Part shown: positions 23,010 to 30,073 of the stretch, piece after piece
Position numbering within the stretch: position 1 is the stretch's first letter
How the letters are laid out: every line of letters starts with the position of its first letter
Assembly: GCA_964454675.1 (NCBI GenBank)
Contig: CAYVUB010000033.1
Coordinates: 1-30,073, forward strand
Origin: CAYVUB01 sp964454675
GTDB lineage: Bacteria; Bacteroidota; Bacteroidia; Flavobacteriales; Flavobacteriaceae
Direction: 5' to 3'
Length of the DNA stretch: 30,073 bases
Made by a program: the position numbers and the translations under genes
Notes under the pieces: model-generated
Told to the model about the DNA's origin: nothing
What the model saw: only the letters and a program-made list of their open reading frames with translations
The model's database searches: none

Positions 23010-23876
23010 TTATCCTCGTTGTTTAAAATAGCCCAAAAGTTTTTTGACATAACTTTCATCTACCCGGCAATGAATAGTGCCGGCACCCGATTTTGAAAAC
23101 GCATCTTTGTAAAAATCTACTTTTTCGTTGTAATATTTGCTATAATTGGTTCTGACACTTTTTGACGAGGTATTTACCAACATATATTCGCCGGTTTCTT
23201 CATCTTGCATTTGCACCATTCCTAAATTCGGGATGGCTTCTTCTTTTTTATCAAAAACCCTAATACCGGTGACATCGTGTTTGGATGCGGCAATCTTCAA
23301 TGTTTGCTTATAATCATCCGCAATAAAATCTGACAAAACGAAAACAATAGCACGTTTTTTCATCACATTCGATAAAAATTTAAGTGCTTCGGAAATGTTT
23401 GTTCGTTTGCTTTTTGGTTTAAATTCTATCAATTCTCTAATGATTCGCAATACGTGAGAACGTCCTTTTTTGGGTGGAATGTAAAGCTCAATCGCATCAG
23501 AAAATAAAATCAATCCAATTTTATCATTGTTTTGTGTTGCCGAAAAAGCTAAGGTTGCGGCAATTTCTGTAATAATTTCGTTTTTAAACTGTGCTTCTGT
23601 ACCAAACCATTCCGAACCGGAAACATCAACCATCAACATCATAGTCAATTCACGTTCTTCTTCAAACACTTTAATGTAGGGTTCGTTGTATCGCGCTGTT
23701 ACGTTCCAATCGATATTTCTAACATCATCCCCATACTGATACTCGCGAACTTCGCTAAAAGTCATACCACGACCTTTGAAAGTCGAGTGGTATTCGCCCC
23801 CAAAAATATGATTAGACAACCTGCGTGTCTTAATCTCAATCTTGCGTACTTTTTTTAAAAGCTCTTTAGTATCCAA
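23010..23876 (-). CDS. DUF58 domain protein, 288 residues
   Basis: A soluble protein of standard DUF58 length. It has the conserved DUF58 core (FKGRGMTFSEVREYQYGDDV, NIDWNVTARYNEPYIKVFEE) followed by a VWA-like fold with DVSGS at 84-88. Genes of this family nearly always follow moxR and precede VWA membrane proteins. It is thought to be a substrate or adaptor for the MoxR ATPase and to act in the cytoplasm. It starts 6 bp after the stop of a hypothetical gene that separates it from moxR here. Confidence 0.93.
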   Translation of the reverse strand: MDTKELLKKVRKIEIKTRRLSNHIFGGEYHSTFKGRGMTFSEVREYQYGDDVRNIDWNVTARYNEPYIKVFEEERELTMMLMVDVSGSEWFGTEAQFKNEIITEIAATLAFSATQNNDKIGLILFSDAIELYIPPKKGRSHVLRIIRELIEFKPKSKRTNISEALKFLSNVMKKRAIVFVLSDFIADDYKQTLKIAASKHDVTGIRVFDKKEEAIPNLGMVQMQDEETGEYMLVNTSSKSVRTNYSKYYNEKVDFYKDAFSKSGAGTIHCRVDESYVKKLLGYFKQRG

Positions 23877-23882
23877 TTTGTT

Positions 23883-24452
23883 TTATTTCTTTCTGAAGTA
23901 AATTTTATCAACTTTAGCTAAAGGATCTAGGGAACCTATGTCATTAGATAAATCTTCAGTTAATATAATATCACTTTTTATTGAGTCATCGAGGATTTTA
24001 AATTTATATTCTGTTTTAAAATCAGGAAGAATATAATAATTTAGACAAACTATTTTGTCGGATTCAATTGACCATACACCACTATACTTAATTTCGTTTG
24101 GAAAAAACAATTCACATTGTCTATTAGATTTAAAATGAATTCCCCAAATGTCGTTTTGCCACAAACCCAATAAACTTTGGCTTAATTGTACTTTGTTTTC
24201 ATCAACAGATTCTATACTGGCAATTTCAAGACCACTTAGAAAATTATTGTTTTCAATTTCTCTTTTTTGAGATTTTATCTGAGATTCTCTAAGATGCTCT
24301 TGATCTTTTTTCTTGTGAGAATTAAAGAATAAAAACGTAACACCTACCATAAAGAACAATGACATAAATTGTACTCCTAAATCATCAAAAGTCAAACCAT
24401 AGCCACCCAAAAATATGGCAGATATGAACAAAATTGACTTAACGTTTTCCAT
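23883..24452 (-). CDS. Hypothetical membrane protein between moxR and DUF58, 189 residues
   Basis: Two hydrophobic segments (about residues 7-22 and 27-44) are followed by a charged coiled-coil-like stretch (HKKKDQEHLRESQIKSQKRE). The C-terminal beta-rich domain (about 90-189) contains LLGLWQNDIWGIHFKSNRQC and YSGVWSIESDKIVCLNYYIL. The latter resembles small lipocalin-like domains of exported Bacteroidota proteins, but I cannot name the family. The base composition is more AT-rich than moxR and DUF58, and these two genes are normally adjacent, so this looks like an inserted gene. It lies 43 bp after moxR and 6 bp before DUF58, so it is likely cotranscribed. Confidence 0.65.
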   Translation of the reverse strand: MENVKSILFISAIFLGGYGLTFDDLGVQFMSLFFMVGVTFLFFNSHKKKDQEHLRESQIKSQKREIENNNFLSGLEIASIESVDENKVQLSQSLLGLWQNDIWGIHFKSNRQCELFFPNEIKYSGVWSIESDKIVCLNYYILPDFKTEYKFKILDDSIKSDIILTEDLSNDIGSLDPLAKVDKIYFRKK

Positions 24453-24495
24453 TGTAAATGTTTAAATAATAAATTATTGAAATTCGAATGGGCTT

Positions 24496-25655
24496 TTAAG
24501 GCACTTCTATTTCGTTTACTATTTTGTTGATGATATCCACAGAAGTGATGTTTTCTGCTTCGGCTTCGTAAGTAATGCCTATTCTGTGTCGCAATACATC
24601 GTGAACCACAGCGCGAACATCTTCCGGAATGACATAACCACGGCGTTTGATAAAGGCATAGCATTTTGNNNNNNNNNNNNNNNNNNNNNNNNNNNNNNNN
24701 NNNNNNNNNNNNNNNNNNNNNNNNNNNNNNNNNNNNNNNNNNNNNNNNNNNNNNNNNNNNNNNNNNNNCGAACATCTTCCGGAATGACATAACCACGGCG
24801 TTTGATAAAGGCATAGCATTTTGCCGCCATTGCTAAATTGATACTACCACGAGGCGATGAGCCAAAAGAAATCAATGGTTTTAAATCGGCAAGCTTGTAT
24901 TTTTCAGGGTAACGCGTTGCAAAGATGATGTCGAGAATATATTTTTCTATTTTTTCATCCATATACACTTCGCGAACTGCTTGTTGTGCTCTAAGGATTT
25001 GCTCTATAGAAACGACTGCATTTACTTTTTCATAAGCACCTTTTAGATTAGCGCGAATAATTAATTGCTCTTCGTCGATTTTTGGGTAATCAATAACCGT
25101 TTTCAACATAAAACGATCCACTTGTGCTTCCGGTAACGGGTATGTTCCTTCTTGTTCAATAGGGTTTTGGGTTGCCATTACCAGGAAAGGTTTGTCAAGT
25201 ACAAAGGTTTCGTCGCCAATGGTCACTTGTTTTTCCTGCATGGCTTCAAGCAATGCCGATTGTACTTTGGCTGGTGCACGGTTAATTTCATCTGCCAGTA
25301 CGAAGTTGGCAAAAATAGGGCCTTTTTTAATACTGAAATCGTTGATTTTTGTATTGTAAATCAAGGTTCCTACCACATCGGCAGGCAATAAATCGGGTGT
25401 AAACTGAATACGGCTAAAGCTCGCATCAATAGCTTTGGAAAGTGTGTTGATGGCTAAGGTTTTTGCAAGCCCGGGCACACCTTCAAGCAGGATATGGCCT
25501 TGACCAAGTAAACCTATCAGCAATCGTTCGACCATATATTTTTGACCGACAATCACTTTATTCATTTCTAAAGTAAGTAAATCAACAAAAGCACTTTCTC
25601 TTTCAATTTTCTCATTAATCGACTTAATATCAATTGTACCGGTTTCTTCCATCAT
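24496..25655 (-). CDS. moxR: MoxR-family AAA+ ATPase, interrupted by an assembly gap (334 residues when repaired)
   Basis: An N-terminal helical part precedes a Walker A motif (GVPGLAKT, 59-66) and a Walker B region (FVLADEINRAP); further on are ATQNPIEQEGTYPLPEAQVD (sensor 1 region) and SFGSSPRGSINLA, typical of MoxR. A run of 100 N at 24669-24768 flanked by identical 55-bp copies disrupts the frame. Removing 155 bp restores 335 codons ending in NKIVNEIEVP. MoxR ATPases act as chaperones for maturation of VWA-containing protein complexes, here the Bat proteins. It is the first gene of the operon. Confidence 0.93.
24669..24768. other. Scaffold gap of exactly 100 N in moxR
   Basis: One hundred undetermined bases with identical 55-bp flanks at 24614-24668 and 24769-24823. 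It repeats the pattern seen in batB. Confidence 0.97.
24769..24823. repeat. 55-bp flank in moxR, copy 2 (assembly overlap)
   Basis: Identical to 24614-24668. It is a probable unmerged contig overlap. Confidence 0.9.
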
Positions 25656-25675
25656 AATTTGTTGTTTTTATAGCT

Positions 25676-25708
25676 CGAATATAAGCATCTTTAATTGAGA
25701 CGTGCAAA
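25676..25708 (-). promoter_or_regulatory. Candidate promoter of the moxR/bat operon
   Basis: On the minus strand TTTG (25708-25705) is followed after 21 bp by TATATTCG (25683-25676), one mismatch from TAnnTTTG. The moxR start is 20 bp downstream. Confidence 0.45.
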
Positions 25709-25818
25709 TTGTTAAAATTTTTCGTGGGTTGCTGTTAATAATTGGTTAAAAATTCCAGTAAATAAAAGCGTTAAACGTTATTTAGTTTTCTATTTTTAAA
25801 GCATAATACTTTTTTAAG

Positions 25819-26688
25819 ATGAGCAATAACTATTCGCGATTAATAGCCGGTACGATGACTTGGGGTCTTTGGGGAAAGCAGTTTCAAAAGGCAGAAATGA
25901 TAAACATGATGCATCATTGCATTGAAAACGGGATTACCACGTTTGACCATGCCGATATTTACGGTGCTTATACTACAGAAGCAGATTTTGGAAAGGCATT
26001 TGCCGATAGTGGCATCCAAAGAGAAAACATTCAACTGATTTCAAAATGCGGCATTCAATACCTGTGCGATAATCGGAATAATAAAGTAAAACATTATAAT
26101 TACAGTAAAGCGTATATCATTTGGTCTGTTGAAGCGTCGCTCAAAAATTTAAAAACCGATTATTTGGATTTGTTGCTGTTGCATCGCCCAAGTCCGTTGA
26201 TGCATCCGGACGAGATTGCAGAAGCCGTCACACTATTAAAACAACAAGGTGAAATCAAGGATTTTGGAGTTTCAAATTTTACACCGTCACAAATGGCTTT
26301 GATTTCAAAACGCGTGGACATCTCGGTCAATCAAATAGAATTTTCATTGACACAACACAGCGCAATGCACGACGGAACTTTAGATGCTATGATGTTAAAC
26401 AACATAACGCCAATGGTTTGGTCGCCTCTTGGTATCACATTTAAAGACAACACAGAACAAACACAGCGAATCAAAAAACAACTTGAGGAACTTAAGGAAA
26501 CTTATAACGCTACTTACGACCAGTTGCTTTTGGCATGGATTTTAAAACATCCATCCGGTATTCATCCTGTTTTGGGAACCACAACAAAAGAGCGTATTAC
26601 CAATGCCGCAAAAGCTTTGACTATCGATTTGGATTTGGAAGATTGGTTTTTGATGCTTGTGGCAAGCCAGGGACATAAAGTACCGTGA
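25819..26688 (+). CDS. Aldo/keto reductase, YdhF-like, 289 residues
   Basis: A cytoplasmic NADPH-dependent oxidoreductase of the aldo/keto reductase superfamily, a TIM barrel. The catalytic tetrad is visible: Asp43 and Tyr48 in FDHADIYG, Lys76 in LISKCG, and His122 in LLHRPSP. FGVSNFTPSQM and the C-terminal HPVLGTTTKERI cofactor-binding segment are typical. Length and the MTWGLWG start resemble the YdhF/oxidoreductase branch. The substrate is unknown, probably small carbonyl compounds. It is divergent from moxR and seems to be a single gene. Confidence 0.93.
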   Translation: MSNNYSRLIAGTMTWGLWGKQFQKAEMINMMHHCIENGITTFDHADIYGAYTTEADFGKAFADSGIQRENIQLISKCGIQYLCDNRNNKVKHYNYSKAYIIWSVEASLKNLKTDYLDLLLLHRPSPLMHPDEIAEAVTLLKQQGEIKDFGVSNFTPSQMALISKRVDISVNQIEFSLTQHSAMHDGTLDAMMLNNITPMVWSPLGITFKDNTEQTQRIKKQLEELKETYNATYDQLLLAWILKHPSGIHPVLGTTTKERITNAAKALTIDLDLEDWFLMLVASQGHKVP

Positions 26689-26689
26689 T

Positions 26690-26790
26690 AAATTCCTGCG
26701 AAGGCAGGAATCTCAGAATAAAAAAAATAAGAGGCTGTCTAAATTTTAAACAGACTCTAAAAAACAAGATTCCTGCCTTCGCAGGAATTT
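26690..26790. repeat. Nested palindromic element (MITE-like or compound REP)
   Basis: Two 24-bp sequences, 26690-26713 and 26767-26790, are perfect inverted repeats of each other. Each is itself a palindrome built on TTCCTGC-GAAGGCAGGAA. Between them lies a further hairpin, AGAGGCTGT paired with ACAGACTCT (26730-26758). The TTCCTGCCTTCGCAGGAA motif is frequent in Flavobacteriia intergenic regions. The centre resembles insertion-sequence ends. It could also act as a terminator for the reductase gene. Confidence 0.85.
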
Positions 26791-26795
26791 AAGCT

Positions 26796-27929
26796 ATGAT
26801 AAACAAACGCCTACTTATAAAAAATCTCCTGGCTCACAATGATGAGAACAGCTTTTATGACAAAAAGCGAAAAATTGACATCAGCGAAAAAGAAGGCAAA
26901 GCCAAGTTTTTAAAACATATTTGCGCACTGTCAAACAGCAACCCGAAAAACAATTCGTATATCGTAATTGGGGTTGAAGATACTGATAATGCGATTGTAG
27001 GTGTCGATTTTTTTGACGACAGCAAAATCCAGAATCTCATTAATGCCTATTTGACCAATCCGCCCATTGTGCAGTATGAAAACATCCCGTTTCCGCATTT
27101 GCCCGACGATAAAGTGGTAGGATTGGTAACCATAAGGGCTATTGAAAAATTAACATCACTCAGGAAAAACATCTGGAAGTATTATGGAGGTTCGGTGTTT
27201 TTTAGGGATGGCAGTATGAGCATGCCAAAAGTGTTTGATATTGAAATTAAGGATGTTAACTCTGCCATTGTTGAAGCCATTGAAAACCATTCGCAAAACA
27301 ACATTGAATATACGTTGAACGGCGTATTTGATTTTATGAAAAAACGCAGCGATTATAATCCAAAATATATAGTATTCAAAGAATATTTTGTACTGTGTTG
27401 GGCAGGACAAAAAAAGACGGTAAAAGACGAGGTTTTTTACAGCCGTGTTGATATTGAGCTTGTCAATGAGCAGGTGCGTTTGTTTTTTTCAACGTTTGAC
27501 GAAGTGTCTATTGTTTATGATGACGATTCGTTTAAAATTATTGAGTATGTAAATTTAGGACTTCAAAATGCCTATAAATATTATCCGTTGGAAGAAACCA
27601 CCATCCGTTTTGGCAACAATGCCAATTATCAGATAGAAACCAAACTACTCTTTGAAGCACCGCAGTTTGACAAAAAAGTACTGCACCATATTTACAACAG
27701 CAACAACAGTATTCTTGAAAAGCTGAAAAAAGGAATGACGCTCAATAAAAACGAAGAGGAAGATTTAAAAAATCTGCCTGCAACCTATTTGATATGCTAT
27801 CTCAATTTATTTCATGAAGCCATAGACAAGCTGGAAGAAGCCAAACCGTATTTAAAGGCACACAGCGAAACGGTTTATAATCTTTACAAAGAAACGATGC
27901 GTATTTTAAGAAAAATAAAGTATAGTTAA
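26796..27929 (+). CDS. AlbA_2 (Schlafen-type) ATP-binding domain protein, 377 residues
   Basis: The N-terminal half (about residues 20-150) resembles the AlbA_2 putative nucleic-acid or ATP-binding domain: KRKIDISEKEGKAKFLKHIC, SNPKNNSYIVIGVEDTDNAI and VGVDFFDDSKIQNLI. The remainder is a helical/mixed region without known motif, ending in a basic helix. The annotation usually given to such proteins is 'ATP-binding protein'; real function is unknown, and a regulatory role is possible. It starts 6 bp after the palindromic element and ends near the convergent toxin/immunity region. Confidence 0.75.
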   Translation: MINKRLLIKNLLAHNDENSFYDKKRKIDISEKEGKAKFLKHICALSNSNPKNNSYIVIGVEDTDNAIVGVDFFDDSKIQNLINAYLTNPPIVQYENIPFPHLPDDKVVGLVTIRAIEKLTSLRKNIWKYYGGSVFFRDGSMSMPKVFDIEIKDVNSAIVEAIENHSQNNIEYTLNGVFDFMKKRSDYNPKYIVFKEYFVLCWAGQKKTVKDEVFYSRVDIELVNEQVRLFFSTFDEVSIVYDDDSFKIIEYVNLGLQNAYKYYPLEETTIRFGNNANYQIETKLLFEAPQFDKKVLHHIYNSNNSILEKLKKGMTLNKNEEEDLKNLPATYLICYLNLFHEAIDKLEEAKPYLKAHSETVYNLYKETMRILRKIKYS

Positions 27930-27948
27930 CTTTTTTTGTTGAAAAAAT

Positions 27949-27973
27949 AAGCGAGTGTAAACCACACTCGCTT
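27949..27973 (-). terminator. Hairpin terminator of the toxin/immunity array
   Basis: AAGCGAGTGT (27949-27958) and ACACTCGCTT (27964-27973) form a perfect 10-bp stem with a 5-nt loop. On the minus strand it continues ATTTTTTC, so it ends leftward transcription. Confidence 0.85.
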
Positions 27974-27975
27974 AA

Positions 27976-28110
27976 TATTCATTATGTTAAACTCTATTCC
28001 AGTACAATTGGAATTATTAGGTCTTGGTATCTCATTTAAAGCCTCATTCATATGAAAAGCGCTCCCTGATTGCGCCGCCTTTTGAACTGCTTGTTTTTTT
28101 ATTAGAAATT
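27976..28110 (-). pseudogene. Third toxin-tail-like fragment
   Basis: Directly after the stop (28120-28122) of the second immunity-like gene, the minus strand has an open frame without an initial ATG. It reads VQKAAQSGSAFHMNEALNEI and continues with PRPNNSNCTGIEFN. It does not match the DUF6973-like tail. Its position, following an immunity gene and before the terminator, suggests a remnant of a different toxin C-terminus. Family not recognised. Confidence 0.35.
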
Positions 28111-28119
28111 TAAATCACC

Positions 28120-28581
28120 TCAATGAGAAACTCTATATACTATACTATCTTTAAAGTGGATTTTTAGCGTTGTTATTCTGAAATCTGCCCAACTTCTACC
28201 AATCAATTCATATATCCATACGTTTTCTTCTTCTTCAATAATTTTTTCTTTTGGACTATCAAAAACCCCAATAATTTCCTCTTTATTTTTACCTATTATA
28301 TATTTTGATTCTATTAAATCATCAATCATTTTATATCTCTCATTCACACTTGATTTCCATTTTATTTCATCAAATTTTTCTTTTGGAATATTTGACAACG
28401 AACTAAAAATAAGCTTTATAGTTAATATGTATATGATTAAGGTTGTTATTGTTATTGATAAAGTCTTATAATGATTTTTCTTTTTAAATAGTCCCGTTTT
28501 ATTAAAAATAAATTTAACTATATACCAAATAAGAACTATTAATAAAATAGTTGGAATTAAGGATAAAAGAATCTGAATCAT
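28120..28581 (-). CDS. Membrane protein with BamE/SmpA-like C-terminal region, probable immunity protein, 153 residues
   Basis: Two hydrophobic helices (about residues 4-25 and 43-63) precede a cytoplasmic or periplasmic domain. Its sequence IIGKNKEEIIGVFDSPKEKI followed by WIYELIGRS and ITTLKIHFKDSIVYRV resembles the SmpA/OmlA-like (BLIP-type) fold. The gene begins 5 bp after the stop of a displaced toxin-tail copy (28587), exactly as the neighbouring lipoprotein follows the full toxin. By position it is a probable immunity protein. It is markedly AT-rich. Confidence 0.6.
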   Translation of the reverse strand: MIQILLSLIPTILLIVLIWYIVKFIFNKTGLFKKKNHYKTLSITITTLIIYILTIKLIFSSLSNIPKEKFDEIKWKSSVNERYKMIDDLIESKYIIGKNKEEIIGVFDSPKEKIIEEEENVWIYELIGRSWADFRITTLKIHFKDSIVYRVSH

Positions 28582-28586
28582 AATTT

Positions 28587-28719
28587 TTATTGATTAGTAG
28601 GAATTAATTGAGTTGAACTTGTGATGCCATAATTGGGTGGTATGACCGCTGTCAATGGCGACAAATACCTTAATGATCCCCATATCAATGACTGATATAC
28701 TAAATTTGACAACTCTTGA
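28587..28719. repeat. Toxin-tail direct repeat, copy 1
   Basis: About 133 bp nearly identical to 29136-29268, differing at only a few positions. Outside this block similarity drops sharply on the upstream side. Confidence 0.9.
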
Positions 28720-28763
28720 TATAAAATAAAAACACTTGCTTCTTTACAAACATTAAAACCAAT
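28587..28763 (-). pseudogene. Displaced C-terminal copy of the DUF6973-like toxin
   Basis: The minus strand encodes about 58 residues ending QELSNLVYQSLIWGSLRYLS and continuing to a stop at 28587-28589. It matches the last about 58 residues of the toxin gene at 29136. The last 130 bp are nearly identical at DNA level, and the upstream part diverges (for example VCKEASVFILY in place of IGSNASIFISD). There is no start codon; the fragment begins right after the stop of the lipoprotein gene. It is a 3' toxin fragment paired with its own immunity gene. Confidence 0.85.
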
Positions 28764-28765
28764 AT

Positions 28766-29131
28766 TTAGTTAAACACATCTTTATTAATTAAAATTGTAT
28801 CATTTTCAATTTTTATGATAAATGTGTAATTTTCAAATACTGCATTAGGGTAGTAGCCAAAGTATTGTTTTATTTCTCTGTCTTTTTGATACAATTCAAT
28901 AAAATAGCCTCCATCAATTCCTTCAAAATTCATATCAAAAACTACTTCTATTCTTTTTTCAGGATTTATATTGTTTATCAAATATTTCTTACTTTCTTTT
29001 TCAGTTCCATATGTTAATTTAAAAGTGTCTATTGTAGAGTTAGTATTATTTTCAATTAAAATTTTGGTTTTTTTATTATTATCGCAAGATAAAAAAATCA
29101 AAAGAACGATTAATGATAGAATATTTTTCAT
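28766..29131 (-). CDS. Small lipoprotein, probable immunity protein, 121 residues
   Basis: A lipoprotein signal is visible (MKNILSLIVLLIFLSC, Cys16), followed by a small beta-rich domain with IENNTNSTIDTFKLTYGTEK and a Gly-containing IDGGYFIEL segment. No known family was recognised. The ATG at 29131 is 4 bp after the toxin stop at 29136, consistent with coupled translation and a role in protecting the producing cell at the envelope. A divergent copy of the toxin tail begins 2 bp after its stop. The immunity function is inferred from position. Confidence 0.65.
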   Translation of the reverse strand: MKNILSLIVLLIFLSCDNNKKTKILIENNTNSTIDTFKLTYGTEKESKKYLINNINPEKRIEVVFDMNFEGIDGGYFIELYQKDREIKQYFGYYPNAVFENYTFIIKIENDTILINKDVFN

Positions 29132-29135
29132 TTTA

Positions 29136-29268
29136 TTATTGATTAGTAGGAATTAATTGAGTTGAACTTGTGATGCCATAATTGGGTGGCATGACCACTG
29201 TCAATGGCGACAAATACCTTAATGATCCCCATATCAATGACTGATATACTAAATTTGATAACTCTTGG
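29136..29268. repeat. Toxin-tail direct repeat, copy 2 (within full toxin gene)
   Basis: Encodes the last about 43 residues of the toxin. The near-identity over the tail with divergence upstream is what recombination-based swapping of toxin C-termini leaves behind. Confidence 0.9.
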
Positions 29269-30073
29269 TCAGAAATAAAAATGCTTGCGTTACTCCCAAT
29301 ACTATGCCCAATATTATTGTTGAATAAATCCATTTGCTTTTCCAAAATAAGATTTGTTGGCGTTTCACTTTCATGAGCATTGGAAAATAATCTTGCTACT
29401 ATATCGCCCACATCATTGGTGTTCATAGCGTTAAAAAAGGCGTGTCTAAAAGCATCAGATTTATCATTTCTACCATTATTACCAAATCTACTTATTGTTT
29501 CGGTTTCTGCGGGATTCTTATTTTCTCTTATAATTATTGCCTGAGCAGGAAATAATGCAACCAGTATTTTTTCTTCAGCGGTCAAATTATCAAAACCTCC
29601 TCCTACGTCAAATCCAAAATTAAAATTTTCTTCTATAAAATTTTCATCCAACCACCATTGATAGCTGTAACCCAAGTTCATGCCCGGGTAGTTGAAAACG
29701 TTGTAAGAGATGAAGCCATCAATAGATAATTTTACCAGTTCTTGTGCTTCGGTGCTGTAGCCATTTTGGGACAGGTATGATAGAAGCATATTTACGGCTG
29801 CATAATTTCTAAAGTCTCCTATCCAATTTAATTGATTAGTAGTCAATTGACTTTGTCCTCCCAACACATTTATCAAAACCGCTGGCGCGGCAGAAGTCCC
29901 GTCGGGATACATGAACGCAGAAGGAGCAATGTTCCCGTTTCCGGGTTGATTTACCGGACTACTGACTCCGGTACCGGTTCCTGTGTTACCGGAACCAGTA
30001 TTGCCTCCGGTTATGCCACCACCACTTCCGGGGCATGGAACCTCTTCCCATTGAAATATGTAGCCATAACAAC
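29136..30073 (-). CDS. C-terminal part of a probable polymorphic toxin with DUF6973-like domain (N-terminus outside window)
   Basis: The frame is open at the right window edge, so at least 311 residues are seen. It begins CYGYIFQWEEVPCPGSGGG, then has a Gly/Ser/Thr/Pro linker and the helical segment MYPDGTSAAPAVLINVLGGQ, about residues 55-74. The C-terminal domain contains DAFRHAFFNAMNTND, an AHESET segment and MDLFNNNIGHSIG, matching the DAFRHA...AHE...MDL.NN pattern of DUF6973. This domain occurs at the C-terminus of Rhs and other polymorphic toxins. The His/Asp/Glu residues look like a metal or nuclease-type active site, but its activity is not known. A lipoprotein immunity candidate follows after 4 bp. 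Confidence 0.75.
   Translation of the reverse strand, partial: CYGYIFQWEEVPCPGSGGGITGGNTGSGNTGTGTGVSSPVNQPGNGNIAPSAFMYPDGTSAAPAVLINVLGGQSQLTTNQLNWIGDFRNYAAVNMLLSYLSQNGYSTEAQELVKLSIDGFISYNVFNYPGMNLGYSYQWWLDENFIEENFNFGFDVGGGFDNLTAEEKILVALFPAQAIIIRENKNPAETETISRFGNNGRNDKSDAFRHAFFNAMNTNDVGDIVARLFSNAHESETPTNLILEKQMDLFNNNIGHSIGSNASIFISDQELSNLVYQSLIWGSLRYLSPLTVVMPPNYGITSSTQLIPTNQ

Noticed and set aside
22859..23059. 66-residue frame spanning the heptamer repeats
   Set aside because: It overlaps two genes and is made largely of repeat-derived sequence; such frames are common artefacts in Flavobacteriia.

Overview
The window looks like a piece of a low-GC Bacteroidota chromosome, most likely a member of the Flavobacteriaceae. 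The evidence is the AT-rich composition, promoters of the Bacteroidota type (TTTG and TAnnTTTG), and a gene set typical of that group: a DUF2723 membrane protein, a TonB-dependent receptor with a HmuY-like lipoprotein, DUF6607/DUF2271 proteins, and a complete moxR/bat (aerotolerance) operon. It is a draft scaffold. Two runs of exactly 100 N are each flanked by an identical 55-bp direct repeat, which is best read as two unmerged contig overlaps. When these are collapsed, batB and moxR become intact genes.

Region by region: (1) 1-605 is the start of a DUF2723 protein on the minus strand, followed by a plus-strand tRNA-Gln(TTG) with its promoter and terminator. A second copy of the tRNA 3' end with its own terminator lies 107 bp further on. 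(2) 1.0-2.9 kb is a scrambled accessory patch on the minus strand. It holds pieces of a decayed DUF6686-like gene, two tiny bacteriocin-like peptide remnants, and three small membrane proteins. Two of the membrane proteins start 4-5 bp after a peptide stop codon. (3) 2.9-8.4 kb is a five-gene minus-strand operon (DUF6607, ankyrin repeats, DUF2271, a PepSY/diflavin reductase fusion, DUF6686). It diverges from a plus-strand TonB receptor and HmuY-like lipoprotein (8.5-11.7 kb). A palindrome over the shared promoter region suggests iron (Fur-type) control. Together this reads as a heme/iron uptake and reduction locus. (4) 11.8-14.2 kb is a beta-carbonic anhydrase with a SulP transporter, probably for bicarbonate handling. 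(5) 14.7-25.7 kb is the operon moxR, a hypothetical gene, DUF58, a BatD-like membrane protein, batA, a hypothetical gene, batB, batC, batD, batE. Its spacers, and even the signal-peptide region of one gene, contain tandem repeats with a 7-bp period. (6) 25.8-27.9 kb has an aldo/keto reductase and an AlbA_2-type protein, separated by a nested palindromic element. (7) 27.9-30.07 kb is the tail of a probable polymorphic toxin with a DUF6973-like C-terminal domain. It is followed by alternating immunity-like genes and displaced copies of the toxin tail.

The most interesting parts are the toxin-tail/immunity array at the right end, the similar peptide-plus-membrane-protein patch beside the tRNA, and the heptanucleotide repeats that occupy most spacers of the bat operon. 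Function calls rest on reading translated motifs by eye. No database search was possible.
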